Shown here in pieces: positions 1 to 8,839 of a stretch of 64,000 bases of DNA; the first letter of the stretch is position 1; each line of letters opens with the position of its first letter. Origin of the DNA: an uncultured Lachnospiraceae bacterium (GTDB taxonomy: Bacteria; Bacillota; Clostridia; Lachnospirales; Lachnospiraceae); contig CAMWGV010000007.1 in the NCBI GenBank assembly GCA_947173945.1, forward strand, positions 1 through 64,000, in the 5' to 3' direction. The notes beneath the pieces are model-generated. The model had not been told where the DNA came from. It did no database searches and was given only the letters and a program-made list of their open reading frames with translations. The position numbers and the translations under genes were made by a program.

Positions 1-915
1 TTCCAGCATTTTAGGAGAAATCCAATTTTTTGCTGTGTTAATATACTGATTACTTACCTTATAAAATTTCTCAGGGTAAGAATACAATATGTAAATATAT
101 TCTATATCTTTTTTGGATAACGGACATATATCAGAGTATATTTTCAGTATTCTTTCTGCCACCTGAAAACTGTAATTATTTTTTTCTACCGCTTTCCTTA
201 AAAAATGATACAAATCGGCCAGTTGGTTTCCAACATGAAATTTATCAAAGCTTGTAGTAAATATTTTTTGTTCCTCACTATCATTACAGATTAAAATGCT
301 ATGCTGATTGTACATCCCATGACAATAACCAACATGCGTCTTTATATCATCCATAATACCTATGTCAAAATTCTTTTCACAAATTTCAGCCTGCCCATAA
401 AAATATTTAAAGGAGTTTAAATATAATTCCTCAAAGCTCTTTTTCTGGTGCTGTCTCATTATAAAGGAATAAACCCGTTTAAGTTCCTGATTCCGTTTCT
501 TAAAGCTGCACACATGACGCACATGTACATCCTGTTCCGTATTTCTGAAAACCTCCTGTCCTTTAATATGAAGTCTTGCAAGGTTTTGTACTGCTAAATC
601 CACTTCATCCTGATTTGTGAGATTAACTTCCTGCCCCTCGACATATTCCCGTAAAACATATGGATTATTATATCTGTCATATGTTACAAGCTCTCCCGAC
701 GAATTCAAAACACATCGGTCAATGCTGTCAAAGCCGGCATAACATAGGGCATCCTTAAATCGACGTTCTGTATTCAGGCGGCTTTCCCCCACCGTCAATT
801 TTCTAAGCTGCCTCACTCCCTTATCTGTTTTCAACACATTTGATTCTCTTCCACGCATAACCTTATACACCGTCATATCGTATGATTCAAACACCTCTGC
901 AAGCTTCTCAGACAA
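1..915 (-). CDS. CotS-family kinase-like protein (C-terminus beyond left edge)
   Basis: The minus strand is open from a TTG codon at 915, preceded by GGAGGGG at good spacing, down to base 1, so about 305 N-terminal residues are visible and the end is missing. The translation has the fold signature of aminoglycoside-phosphotransferase/CotS-like proteins: an N-terminal lobe with a lysine-rich start, then the catalytic-loop motif HGMYNQHSIL at about residue 200, which corresponds to the HGDxxxxN loop with Met in place of the usual Asp. A later SFDKFHVGNQLADLYHFLRK segment matches the region that normally carries the DFG-like Asp. CotS relatives are spore-coat or coat-associated proteins in Bacillus and Clostridia, but the family also occurs outside sporulation. 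The altered HGD suggests weak or absent kinase activity. It lies upstream-to-downstream after cca on the same strand. Family call is fairly firm; function is inference. Confidence 0.72.
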   Translation of the reverse strand, partial: MSEKLAEVFESYDMTVYKVMRGRESNVLKTDKGVRQLRKLTVGESRLNTERRFKDALCYAGFDSIDRCVLNSSGELVTYDRYNNPYVLREYVEGQEVNLTNQDEVDLAVQNLARLHIKGQEVFRNTEQDVHVRHVCSFKKRNQELKRVYSFIMRQHQKKSFEELYLNSFKYFYGQAEICEKNFDIGIMDDIKTHVGYCHGMYNQHSILICNDSEEQKIFTTSFDKFHVGNQLADLYHFLRKAVEKNNYSFQVAERILKIYSDICPLSKKDIEYIYILYSYPEKFYKVSNQYINTAKNWISPKMLE

Positions 916-977
916 AATAAATCCCCTCCACATATCAATCTTGTTAATTGTATGTCCAAAAGGGGATTTTAATGCAT

Positions 978-2339
978 CTATATTGTTTTTTTTCTATACT
1001 CACAGGCCAACTTGGCAAGCTTATCTTTTTCATTCAGTTCAGGATTATCCAGTACAAGTTCAAACAAATATTTCAAAACATCACCAAGTTCTTTTCCCGG
1101 TGACATTCCCATACTTATAAGGTCACTGCCATTCAATTTCAGATCCGCAAGCCTTATGCACTGTTTCTCTTCGACAATTGTATTGAACGTATCCCTGATT
1201 TTTGCAATCACCTGTTTTCTTTCCGCCAACCTGTAATCGCTCTGTCCTGCCATATCCGCATATCTGATATACATAAAATCTTCAAAATTCTCTGCACCAA
1301 GTTTACTTATAAAACGTCGGATACTTTTTTTGCTGACGTCTTCTGATATTCCAAAATCGTGATACTTTATAAGAAGACATGTTTTATCAACCGTATTATT
1401 GTCAAGCTTCAACCTTCGCAAAATCTGTCTCGCCATTTGCCGGCTTTCTTCCTGATGTCCGTAAAAATGATCATATCCATCTTCACCGGATTGTTTTGTA
1501 TTTGGCTTACCCACATCGTGCAAAAGTGCCGTATACCTAAGTACCGGTGTATCTGGAATATTTTTCATAACCTCTATTGTATGCATACCCACATTGTATA
1601 TATGATATGGGTTATTCTGCTTGGTTTCCATCATAGCATTAAACTCGGGCAAAATTACAGATGTAATACCAAGTTCATATGCCATAACCAGTTTTTCAGG
1701 ATTCTTTGATGTAATAAGTTTCGTGAGCTCTGTCTGAATACGTTCTGCACTTATATCCCTTAAATAGTTACAATGCCGTTTAATTGCTTCTCTTGTTTCT
1801 GATTCGATATCAAACGAAAGCTGTGCTGCAAACCTTACTGCACGTAATATCCGTAAGGCATCCTCGTCAAATCTTTCATCAGCAGCTCCTACACATCTTA
1901 TGATGCCATCTTTTAAATCATTGCATCCACCATATAAATCAACAAGTCCCTGTTCGTCATTATATGCCATAGCATTGATTGTAAAATCACGCCTTTTTAA
2001 ATCCTCAGATAAGCTGTTTGTAAAACTCACACTGTCCGGACGCCTGTGATCTAAATATTGCCCGTCCACTCTATAGGTTGTCACCTCATAGCTTGTTATC
2101 GGGGCATACTCATATGTGAGCACAGTAACAGTCCCGTGCTCGATGCCTGTATCAACTGTCCTACGGAAAATACGTTTTATATCCTGAGGTGTAGCAGAGG
2201 TTGTGATGTCCCAATCACTGGGTACCCTTCCAAGCAATGCATCCCTTACACATCCCCCTACTATATATGCCTCATAACCATTTTTATTCAGTTCTTTTAT
2301 AATATATCCTGCTCCGTCCGGGATATTTATTTTTAACAT
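978..2339 (-). CDS. cca: CCA-adding tRNA nucleotidyltransferase with HD domain
   Basis: This 453-residue protein adds or repairs the 3' CCA end of tRNAs from CTP and ATP in the cytoplasm. The class II nucleotidyltransferase head is plain: GGCVRD at residues 28-33 and the metal-binding DWD at 42-44, then the RRDFTINAMAYN motif near 117-128 that contacts the incoming nucleotide. The neck region (EDALRILRAVRFAAQL) follows. The C-terminal part has an HD phosphohydrolase motif (YTALLHDVGKP), found in many long bacterial CCA enzymes and poly(A) polymerase relatives. A poly(A) polymerase role cannot be excluded from motifs alone, but the length and HD domain favour CCA addition. It ends 62 bases before the CotS-like gene and begins 13 bases after the LCP gene, so it is probably cotranscribed with the LCP gene. 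Confidence 0.93.
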   Translation of the reverse strand: MLKINIPDGAGYIIKELNKNGYEAYIVGGCVRDALLGRVPSDWDITTSATPQDIKRIFRRTVDTGIEHGTVTVLTYEYAPITSYEVTTYRVDGQYLDHRRPDSVSFTNSLSEDLKRRDFTINAMAYNDEQGLVDLYGGCNDLKDGIIRCVGAADERFDEDALRILRAVRFAAQLSFDIESETREAIKRHCNYLRDISAERIQTELTKLITSKNPEKLVMAYELGITSVILPEFNAMMETKQNNPYHIYNVGMHTIEVMKNIPDTPVLRYTALLHDVGKPNTKQSGEDGYDHFYGHQEESRQMARQILRRLKLDNNTVDKTCLLIKYHDFGISEDVSKKSIRRFISKLGAENFEDFMYIRYADMAGQSDYRLAERKQVIAKIRDTFNTIVEEKQCIRLADLKLNGSDLISMGMSPGKELGDVLKYLFELVLDNPELNEKDKLAKLACEYRKKTI

Positions 2340-2352
2340 AAACTACTCTCTT

Positions 2353-3441
2353 TTATTGCGGATTAAAAATCTCGACATTAATTTCCTGTTCAGCAACTCC
2401 TGTCTCATTTTCAATCTGTCTACTTATATTCTTAACCGTCTGGCTTGGATCATAGTCTTTTGTATCAAACAGAAATTCATGGAGTGCCGACACGTTTGCT
2501 TCCAGATTTGCCGGTACGAGCACTGCTCCTTTCGCATCCGTTGATATTGGTACATACACAAATGGGAAGCCAGCAGTATCTCCCATCGAATAACTAAACA
2601 GACTAGATGCAAGACTGATAATTTCCTTCCTTTCCAAACTTGTATAAACATTTGGAAAAACGTCATCTATTATATCCTCAATTGTTGACAAATCAGACTT
2701 TTTGGCTTTGGCAACCATTTTTGCAATAACCTCACGCTGTCTCTCTGTTCTGGTTATATCGCCACGATCCGTGCTTCTTATACGTGCATATGCCGTTGCC
2801 TGGGTACCATTTAACAGCAAATCGCCCGTTGTAAATACACCATCTGAATATATTCCTGTAACACCAATCTGTTCCTGTATTGAAGAATTTAAGACAGGAA
2901 GCTCACTGCTTTTTACGTTTATGACAATTCCGCCAAGATCATCTACTGCCTTTGTAAGTGCTAGGAAATTAACAGTAACAAATTCTGTTATCTCCAAATC
3001 AAGATTTGCATTCAGCGTCTTAAGTGCAAGCTCAGGTCCACCATAAGAATATGCCGCATTTACCTTTGAAGTGATAGAACTTCCATCTCTGATCTCCAGA
3101 AGGGTATCCCTATATACAGAAACAATCTTAACTTCCTTTGTGTCATTATTGATGCTGGCAATCATTATGGCATCTGTTCTGTTACCCTCAGCCATAGATG
3201 TATTGCTTCTTGCATCAATACCAAAAAGAGCTATCGTCGTATATCCTTTTTGCGCTTCATTTGCACCTTCATTTATATCAACATTCTCCACTTGTATTTC
3301 TACGTGCTGTATATTACCCAATTTTGAATTGGTCCAATATACAAAATATCCCACAACCATCGTAATAAGCACCGCAAGTTCAACAAGAAATGCTATCGCC
3401 CATTTTGCAGTTGTACTCATTTTCTTCTTTCTTTTACTCAT
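2353..3441 (-). CDS. LCP (LytR-CpsA-Psr) family cell-wall protein
   Basis: The 362-residue protein has a short basic cytoplasmic tail (MSKRKKKMS), one transmembrane segment at about 13-35 and an extracytoplasmic LCP domain from about residue 67. Family motifs are visible: IALFGIDAR, the TDAIMIASIN strand, VYRDTL with the conserved Arg that binds the lipid pyrophosphate, and the ITRTERQREVIAKM helix. LCP enzymes transfer undecaprenyl-linked anionic glycopolymers (teichoic acids, capsule) to peptidoglycan. An AGGAGGCGG ribosome site precedes the ATG at 3441. The divergent promoter and glycosyltransferase at 3617 fit a cell-surface glycan setting. The specific polymer cannot be told. Confidence 0.9.
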   Translation of the reverse strand: MSKRKKKMSTTAKWAIAFLVELAVLITMVVGYFVYWTNSKLGNIQHVEIQVENVDINEGANEAQKGYTTIALFGIDARSNTSMAEGNRTDAIMIASINNDTKEVKIVSVYRDTLLEIRDGSSITSKVNAAYSYGGPELALKTLNANLDLEITEFVTVNFLALTKAVDDLGGIVINVKSSELPVLNSSIQEQIGVTGIYSDGVFTTGDLLLNGTQATAYARIRSTDRGDITRTERQREVIAKMVAKAKKSDLSTIEDIIDDVFPNVYTSLERKEIISLASSLFSYSMGDTAGFPFVYVPISTDAKGAVLVPANLEANVSALHEFLFDTKDYDPSQTVKNISRQIENETGVAEQEINVEIFNPQ

Positions 3442-3528
3442 AACCGCCTCCTACGTATCATACAATTATTAAGCAATTCCAAAATATAATACATTATTCA
3501 TCATGAAAATACAATAGAAAATTATGTT

Positions 3529-3557
3529 TTGTATTTATTGGATTTTTATGCTATACT
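3529..3557 (+). promoter_or_regulatory. Sigma-A promoter for the GT2 / pyrophosphorylase pair
   Basis: A TTGTAT -35 box at 3529-3534 and a TATACT -10 box at 3552-3557 are separated by 17 bases, about 55 bases ahead of the ATG at 3617. Confidence 0.6.
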
Positions 3558-3616
3558 TATGTGAATTTTTTAGTTTCTTCTTTATACTTTTAAAATCAGA
3601 AAGTCAGGGGTAATAC

Positions 3617-4396
3617 ATGAAAGATTTAACAATGCAAAATGAAATTATCTGCAGTAACACACTAAAATATACCTCACACAAATATTATTTGTGTGTTGTT
3701 ATGCCAGCATACAATGAAGGTGCGTTGATTAAGGAAAATCTTCTGCGTGCATCACATATTCTTTCCGGTTTTGTGAGAAACTACCAGATAATAGCTGTAA
3801 ATGACGGAAGTACAGATAACACATCTGATGCAATACATGAGGCAGCACAGGCAGACTCACATATTGCCTATATAAGCTACACTGATAACATGGGAAAGGG
3901 CTATGCAATAACAACAGGGGTTCGTCATGCCAACGCCGATTATATTGCATTTTTGGATTCTGACATGGAGCTTAATCCTAAAATGTTACGATACTTTTTG
4001 AGAGCCCTGCAGACCACGGACGCAGATATTGCCATTGGCTCCAAGCTTCATAAAAAATCCAAGCTTAACTATCCTGTCAGTCGAAAAATACTCAGTGTTG
4101 GATACTATGTTTTGCTTAAGCTGTTATTTAATCTTAAGTTAAAGGACACTCAGACAGGTATTAAACTTTTTAAATCAGATATAATAAAACCGATTTGCAG
4201 TTCTCTTCAGTCATACGGATATGCATTTGATATTGAAATTCTTGCAAAGGCGGTCAATCAGGGATATAAAATTATTGAACTTCCAATCGAGCTTAACTAC
4301 AGCAGACCAAAAAATGAAAAGACAAGATTTTCAATAAAACAGATATTCACAATATTTAAAGAAACGTTAAAAATCAGAAAGGCGATAAAAAAATAA
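3617..4396 (+). CDS. GT2 family glycosyltransferase, dolichol-phosphate sugar synthase type
   Basis: This 259-residue GT-A fold enzyme carries CVVMPAYNEG near residue 26, the nucleotide-sugar loop VNDGSTD, and the metal-binding FLDSDMELN. The later region KDTQTGIKLFK and the ELPIELNY stretch are typical of polyprenyl- or dolichyl-phosphate mannose/glucose synthases. I see no C-terminal GtrA domain or strong transmembrane pair, so it is the short DPM1-like form. It probably makes a lipid-phosphate sugar donor for extracytoplasmic glycosylation. The next gene starts one base after its stop and encodes a UDP-sugar pyrophosphorylase, so the pair may make and then use a UDP sugar. Sugar identity is unknown. 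Confidence 0.85.
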   Translation: MKDLTMQNEIICSNTLKYTSHKYYLCVVMPAYNEGALIKENLLRASHILSGFVRNYQIIAVNDGSTDNTSDAIHEAAQADSHIAYISYTDNMGKGYAITTGVRHANADYIAFLDSDMELNPKMLRYFLRALQTTDADIAIGSKLHKKSKLNYPVSRKILSVGYYVLLKLLFNLKLKDTQTGIKLFKSDIIKPICSSLQSYGYAFDIEILAKAVNQGYKIIELPIELNYSRPKNEKTRFSIKQIFTIFKETLKIRKAIKK

Positions 4397-4397
4397 T

Positions 4398-5642
4398 ATG
4401 GTTTCATGTACAGTAAATCAATCAGATATTGACGCTGCAAAAAAAATTTTAAAACAGCACAATCAGGAACACATACTAAAATATGCGGATGAACTTAATC
4501 AGGCAGAATTATCAAAGCTTATTGCACAGATTAATGACATTGACTGGTCCTTCAACGACCAATCCGGCAATAAAAGACATGACATAGGAATCGTTGAGCC
4601 AATGGATGCCCATCCTCTTAATGCAATAAAAAATAATTATGAAGAATATAGAACACTCGGAATAGAAGCAATAAAGGCAGGAAAACTATGTCTGCTTCTT
4701 CTTGCAGGAGGTCAGGGAACACGTCTTGGTTATGACAAACCCAAGGGTTCCTTTAACATGGGTATAAATAAAGATTTATTTATATTTCAACTGCTTATTG
4801 AACACACACTTGATATCATCCGCATGACAGACACATGGATTCACCTGTACATTATGACAAGTGACATAAACTATAAGGATACAACAGCCTTTTTCAAGGA
4901 ACATAATTACTTCGGTTATAATTCCGACTATATACATTTCTTTGTTCAGGAGCTGAATCCTACAACTGACCTTGAAGGCAAAATCCTTATGAGCACCAAG
5001 TCCACCATCTCAATGTCTCCAAACGGTAACGGCGGATGGTTTTCTTCCATGAACAAGGCAGGGTTGCTGGATGATATATTTAATTCCAATTTGGAGTGGA
5101 TAAATGTTTTTGCTGTTGACAATGTTCTTCAGCGTATCGCTGACCCTGTATTTCTCGGTGCAACAATTTCCAACAACAAAATGTGTGGTGCCAAGGTTAT
5201 AAGAAAAAATGCACCGGACGAAAAAGTTGGTGCTATCTGCCTTGAAAATGGTAAACCCCATATAATAGAATACTATGAGCTGTCAAACAAAATGAAAAAT
5301 CAGACGAATCCGGATGGCAGCCTTGCATATGGATTTGGTGTTATATTAAACTACCTATTCCCAATTCACAGGCTCAAGGAAACCTTGAATACAAAAATGC
5401 CACTTCACATAGTAAATAAGGCTATACCGCATATTGACGAAAATGGGCATCTCGTGAATCCTGATTCACCTAATGGTTTGAAGTATGAAACACTTGCACT
5501 TGACCTTATACATGAAATGGACGACTGCCTTGTGTTTGAAGTTGATAGAAGCAGGGAATTTGCACCTGTAAAAAATAAAACCGGTGTGGATTCCGTGGAT
5601 TCCGCACGCGAAATGCTAATAAACAACGGCTACAACCTATAA
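4398..5642 (+). CDS. UDP-sugar pyrophosphorylase (UDPGP family)
   Basis: The 414-residue protein belongs to the eukaryote-like UTP:sugar-1-phosphate uridylyltransferase family (UDP-GlcNAc / UDP-Glc pyrophosphorylase), not to the short bacterial GalU type. The signature LLLAGGQGTRLGYDKPKG is near residues 98-115, followed by a uridine-binding SPNGNGGWF stretch and the FAVDNVLQRIADP strand carrying the catalytic-site aspartate. The product would be UDP-GlcNAc, UDP-GalNAc or UDP-glucose; which one cannot be decided from sequence. It is translationally close to the upstream glycosyltransferase (one-base gap), which argues for a shared surface-glycan role. Confidence 0.88.
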   Translation: MVSCTVNQSDIDAAKKILKQHNQEHILKYADELNQAELSKLIAQINDIDWSFNDQSGNKRHDIGIVEPMDAHPLNAIKNNYEEYRTLGIEAIKAGKLCLLLLAGGQGTRLGYDKPKGSFNMGINKDLFIFQLLIEHTLDIIRMTDTWIHLYIMTSDINYKDTTAFFKEHNYFGYNSDYIHFFVQELNPTTDLEGKILMSTKSTISMSPNGNGGWFSSMNKAGLLDDIFNSNLEWINVFAVDNVLQRIADPVFLGATISNNKMCGAKVIRKNAPDEKVGAICLENGKPHIIEYYELSNKMKNQTNPDGSLAYGFGVILNYLFPIHRLKETLNTKMPLHIVNKAIPHIDENGHLVNPDSPNGLKYETLALDLIHEMDDCLVFEVDRSREFAPVKNKTGVDSVDSAREMLINNGYNL

Positions 5643-5686
5643 TTCAACATATATTTAAATCAATAAACATCCCAAGAAGAGACATC

Positions 5687-5806
5687 ATGAAATTTTTAAA
5701 AAAAATTTCCATAAAAAACAAATGTTGCTTTCGTATGTTATATATGACAGGACCAAAATATACGAAAAGCAAACAATGTCTTAACGAAGGGAGTTTTAAA
5801 TTATGA
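5687..5806 (+). CDS. Possible 39-residue leader peptide ORF
   Basis: An ATG at 5687 opens 39 codons ending in a TGA that overlaps the ATG of the DUF4349 gene (TTATGA). A weak AGAAGAG lies upstream. The peptide is lysine-rich and has no family I recognise. The reading frame contains an imperfect inverted repeat (TTGCTTTCGTAT near 5727 and ATACGAAAAGCAA near 5759), which may instead be a regulatory hairpin or operator. Translation is unproven. Confidence 0.25.
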   Translation: MKFLKKISIKNKCCFRMLYMTGPKYTKSKQCLNEGSFKL

Positions 5807-6969
5807 AAAGACTATTATTAATTACTTTAAGTATTTTGCTGATTTTCACGGGCTGTGGAAATAGCAAATCCGACTCAAAAAAGGAAGATTCAAACACATA
5901 CCTTAACCAAAGTTTTAATGGATACGACGATTACTCTATAAAGGATGAAGCCACGGAAGCCGCAGGTGACTATTATTCAGAAACTGCGGCAGACAATGGT
6001 TTGGGTTATGATTCAGATTTCTCATATGATACGACGGACGCTCCTTCCGAAGTAGGGCAGGAAGTGGCTCCTGTGGAGGGCAATCAAACCGCCAGTGAAA
6101 GTAATGCAGGCAAAATAACAAAGACAATGCTTGTATATCGCGGAAGACTGGATATTGATACACTGGACTTTGACAAATCTGTGTCAGACTTCAAGTCTCT
6201 TATAAACGAAAAGGGCGGTTTTGTGGAGACCGAATCCTATTCCGATAACTCTTCCACAAGTGGTTATTACGTTGTTGACAGTGACCGCAAACACAACATA
6301 TACAATGCTACTGTAAGAGTTCCAAGCACGGAATATGATGCCATAATGAACTCTGCAAATGTTTTAGGCGACATCAGAAACCGTTCGTCAGAAGCAACAA
6401 ATGTCACTCAGGAATACGGCACATACAAAAGCCAGCTGGAAATATACCAGGCTGAGTACAACAGATACTTAAGCTTACTGGAAAAAGCAACCGAGGATGA
6501 ATATGCACTTATGATTGAGAATGAGCTGTTTGATATCCAGCTTAAAATTGCCAGTTTAAAATCAGGCATATCCAATATTGAAAATGATGTGGCATACTCA
6601 TATATAAATATTTATATAAAGGAAGTATCAGTGTACGAGAAAAAGCCAGCTCCTACAGACACATTCTTTGACCGTTTTAAAAATACATGTTCAAAATCAT
6701 GGAGCAACTTCCTCGAATTCCTTGAAAAACTTTTATTTGGTATCATTATGAACATCTATGCGATTATCATTATATTAATAATAGTATTTATCGTATGGAG
6801 AAAGCTACGCAAAAAAATTGCTATTAAAAAGGCGGCCACGGCTGGACTAAAAAATGAAGCTGTTAATGTAACACCGCAAAACCAAGCTGTTAATGCCACC
6901 CCAAAAAAAGAAGCAGGTAATGTTAAAGATAACAACACAAACACGGATGAGCCAAAACAGTGGCAGTAA
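5803..6969 (+). CDS. DUF4349 lipoprotein
   Basis: The 388-residue protein starts with a lipoprotein signal (LLIFTGC, Cys at residue 18). An acidic, low-complexity linker runs to about residue 100. The DUF4349 domain follows, beginning KTMLVYRGRLDIDTLDF and including a coiled-coil stretch (EIYQAEYNRYLSLLEKATEDEYALMIENELFDIQ), and then a C-terminal transmembrane segment at about 309-332 with a short basic tail. DUF4349 proteins are membrane-tethered extracytoplasmic proteins of unknown function in many bacteria. The tail has a tandem repeat of the type EAVNVTPQNQAVNATPKKEA. GAAGGGAG upstream supports the start. A strong terminator follows, so this closes the plus-strand cluster. Confidence 0.82.
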   Translation: MKRLLLITLSILLIFTGCGNSKSDSKKEDSNTYLNQSFNGYDDYSIKDEATEAAGDYYSETAADNGLGYDSDFSYDTTDAPSEVGQEVAPVEGNQTASESNAGKITKTMLVYRGRLDIDTLDFDKSVSDFKSLINEKGGFVETESYSDNSSTSGYYVVDSDRKHNIYNATVRVPSTEYDAIMNSANVLGDIRNRSSEATNVTQEYGTYKSQLEIYQAEYNRYLSLLEKATEDEYALMIENELFDIQLKIASLKSGISNIENDVAYSYINIYIKEVSVYEKKPAPTDTFFDRFKNTCSKSWSNFLEFLEKLLFGIIMNIYAIIIILIIVFIVWRKLRKKIAIKKAATAGLKNEAVNVTPQNQAVNATPKKEAGNVKDNNTNTDEPKQWQ

Positions 6970-6988
6970 GTGATATAAGGACTGTCAG

Positions 6989-7019
6989 AACAGCAGCGTC
7001 TTTGACGCTGCTGTTCGCA
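6989..7019 (+). terminator. Rho-independent-type terminator after the DUF4349 gene
   Basis: A perfect 12-bp stem (AACAGCAGCGTC with GACGCTGCTGTT) closes a 3-base loop at 7001-7003 and is followed by CGCATTTTA. It lies 19 bases after the stop codon. Confidence 0.75.
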
Positions 7020-7056
7020 TTTTAGCAAGCTGTTTATTTGAATTACATACAGCAGT

Positions 7057-7275
7057 CTAATATATCTTTGTTATCTCTTCCTCAATGCCATATTGCTTCT
7101 TAAATGATTTCAGGTCATTTTCATTACGAACCAACATTACATCTTCAAATTTTCCCGTATGAATATTCTGAAATCCTGCAACCTGTTCCCCTGTACATAT
7201 GCTGCATTTAAGCACCGGTTTCATAGTTTCCCTATCATATGTTTTTGTAATTTCTTTGTTTTTAAATAATTTCAT
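7057..7275 (-). CDS. Small conserved CxxC protein, function unknown
   Basis: This 72-residue protein contains CSICTGEQVAGF, with a CxxC pair followed by a glycine-rich turn, and a pattern I recall from short Clostridial proteins that databases often leave as hypothetical. It has no signal peptide or membrane segment. The CxxC could bind metal or act in redox chemistry, but that is inference. It starts 26 bases after the stop of the MerR-like membrane regulator on the same strand and is likely cotranscribed with it. Confidence 0.65.
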   Translation of the reverse strand: MKLFKNKEITKTYDRETMKPVLKCSICTGEQVAGFQNIHTGKFEDVMLVRNENDLKSFKKQYGIEEEITKIY

Positions 7276-7300
7276 TCTTCTACCTTATTTCCTTATATTT

Positions 7301-8644
7301 TTAACGATTATTTATAATCCTGAGAAACCGGTCTACATATACTTTATCAAAATCACAATCCTCATAACCCGTTTCATCAGACTGTTTCGGAATCCCATAC
7401 TGCATAAGCTTCTCATCAAACTCCTCTAATTCCAAATATGTATCTTCTTCATATCGGGAAATATCTGAGTTTGCTTCCGGCTGGCAAAACACAATACGTT
7501 TTCCGTCAATGTAAATCGTATAAGAAAAGCTTCCCTGTCTCTTATACTCATGCCATGGCAGTGAAAAAAATGACGTTCCAAAAAAAGCTTCTACCTGTTC
7601 CACATCATCATATTCATAGCACTTGCCCTGTGGGCAAAAAGGACTACGGACAATTATCTTATCTTCTGTTACATAGGTTACACTTGAAAGACACACATAT
7701 TCCACCGCTATCCATACCAGAACAAAAATATACCAATATTTCCTCAGACTGCCTGCTTCAACATTATCCCTATCATCCGCTTTCTGTTCTTTATTTTCTT
7801 TTTTAAGTGGGATTTTCTTTATCATCCAAATTGCAAAAATCATTACAGGTATCACAATCCAAAGTATCAACCACCATTCCGCTGCAGGCTTAATCTGATA
7901 AAACAGCCATTCTTCTGGTGCAAACAGGAATTCCTCAAGACCTACATAGATGATAATGGTTAATATGATACTTATAATTATGGCAATTATTGCCGCCGGA
8001 ATAAGATACCAGCTTTCCTTGTTTCTCTTTTTAACCCGCTTCGGCTGATATTTCTTGCTCCGGAAATACTTAATCCACTCTCCTGTAATAAATACGGTAC
8101 CCAAAAGAGCAAGTACTGCATTAGCCGATAAGACATTCCATCTCTGTATATGAATATTATAGAACAACCATAAAATCGGTCCCAGCCAAATGAACGTCAG
8201 CGCAATTGCCTCCGTGATGGACGGACATATAAAATTCTTCAGACTTTCTACAAGCTCATCCTGCCATTTTTCTCCCAGATTGTCGAAAATCTCATTGTAT
8301 TCATCTACCACTACAGCATTTGTTATACCATCCTCACTTAATGTCTTGCAAAGCTCCTTTTTAATGTTTAAATCGTAGCTTTGACTATCCAACGCCTCAG
8401 CTTTATCCAGCAAAATCTCTTTTGCCTTTTTTTCATCTGCCTGCTGAAGCTCACTAATCTGCTCAATGCTAAAATCAAGAAATCGGAGCAGTCGGATTTT
8501 CTTCAACTCCTGCACATTTTCCTCTGTATAAGAACGGTAGTCATTTTCTTCGTCACGTTCCACCCTTAATAAACCCTTTGATTCATAGTGACGAATACTT
8601 TTTGCAGTAAGTCCCGTAAGTTGTTCAACCTCTTTTATTTTCAT
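7301..8644 (-). CDS. MerR-family regulator fused to a multi-pass membrane domain
   Basis: I place the start at 8644 (MKIKEVEQLTG), six bases after GGAG; an ATG four codons upstream would sit on top of the ribosome site. The N-terminal 70 residues are a MerR DNA-binding domain (KEVEQLTGLTAKSIRHYESKGL). A helical linker follows. From about residue 140 there are roughly five hydrophobic segments, and the last ~110 residues (RSPFCPQGKCYEYDDVEQVEAFFG...) look like a PH-like, soluble domain. So the DNA-binding head would be tethered to the membrane. The ligand is unknown; a membrane or envelope signal is a guess. Its promoter has the long spacer with a palindrome that MerR proteins act on (separate entry), which suggests autoregulation. 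Confidence 0.8.
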   Translation of the reverse strand: MKIKEVEQLTGLTAKSIRHYESKGLLRVERDEENDYRSYTEENVQELKKIRLLRFLDFSIEQISELQQADEKKAKEILLDKAEALDSQSYDLNIKKELCKTLSEDGITNAVVVDEYNEIFDNLGEKWQDELVESLKNFICPSITEAIALTFIWLGPILWLFYNIHIQRWNVLSANAVLALLGTVFITGEWIKYFRSKKYQPKRVKKRNKESWYLIPAAIIAIIISIILTIIIYVGLEEFLFAPEEWLFYQIKPAAEWWLILWIVIPVMIFAIWMIKKIPLKKENKEQKADDRDNVEAGSLRKYWYIFVLVWIAVEYVCLSSVTYVTEDKIIVRSPFCPQGKCYEYDDVEQVEAFFGTSFFSLPWHEYKRQGSFSYTIYIDGKRIVFCQPEANSDISRYEEDTYLELEEFDEKLMQYGIPKQSDETGYEDCDFDKVYVDRFLRIINNR

Positions 8645-8706
8645 ACATATCTCCATCCTTTCACTCTGAGCCTCAGCTTGAGCTTATTTTGACTACTGAC
8701 AGCATG

Positions 8707-8737
8707 AATTTACACCTTGACCTTAGGTCAAAGTCAA
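8707..8737 (-). promoter_or_regulatory. MerR-type promoter with 19-bp spacer and palindromic operator
   Basis: Read on the minus strand, a TTGACT -35 box (8737-8732) and a TAAATT -10 box (8712-8707) are 19 bases apart. The spacer contains the perfect palindrome TTGACCTAAGGTCAA (8731-8717). A long spacer holding a palindrome is the established target layout for MerR-family activators, and the gene it drives is a MerR protein. Confidence 0.75.
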
Positions 8738-8762
8738 GAAAAAGTCAAGAAAATTTATAATT

Positions 8763-8791
8763 CTTGACATAATTTGCGAAACAGTACACAA
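8763..8791 (+). promoter_or_regulatory. Probable promoter for the Y-family polymerase
   Basis: TTGACA at about 8764 is followed after 17 bases by CACAAT, a weak -10 match. I see no LexA-type CGAAC-n4-GTTC box in the interval, so SOS control is not supported here. Confidence 0.45.
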
Positions 8792-8839
8792 TATATACAA
8801 TAAATTAACCCCAAACTATAACGTAGTGAGGATATGGAA

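Noticed and set aside
1012-1236. Plus-strand open frames opposite cca (and many similar frames opposite other genes)
   Set aside because: They are antisense shadows of well-supported genes and lack ribosome sites and recognisable protein motifs.
8740-8839. SOS/LexA control of the Y-family polymerase
   Set aside because: No CGAAC-n4-GTTC-like palindrome is present in the upstream interval.
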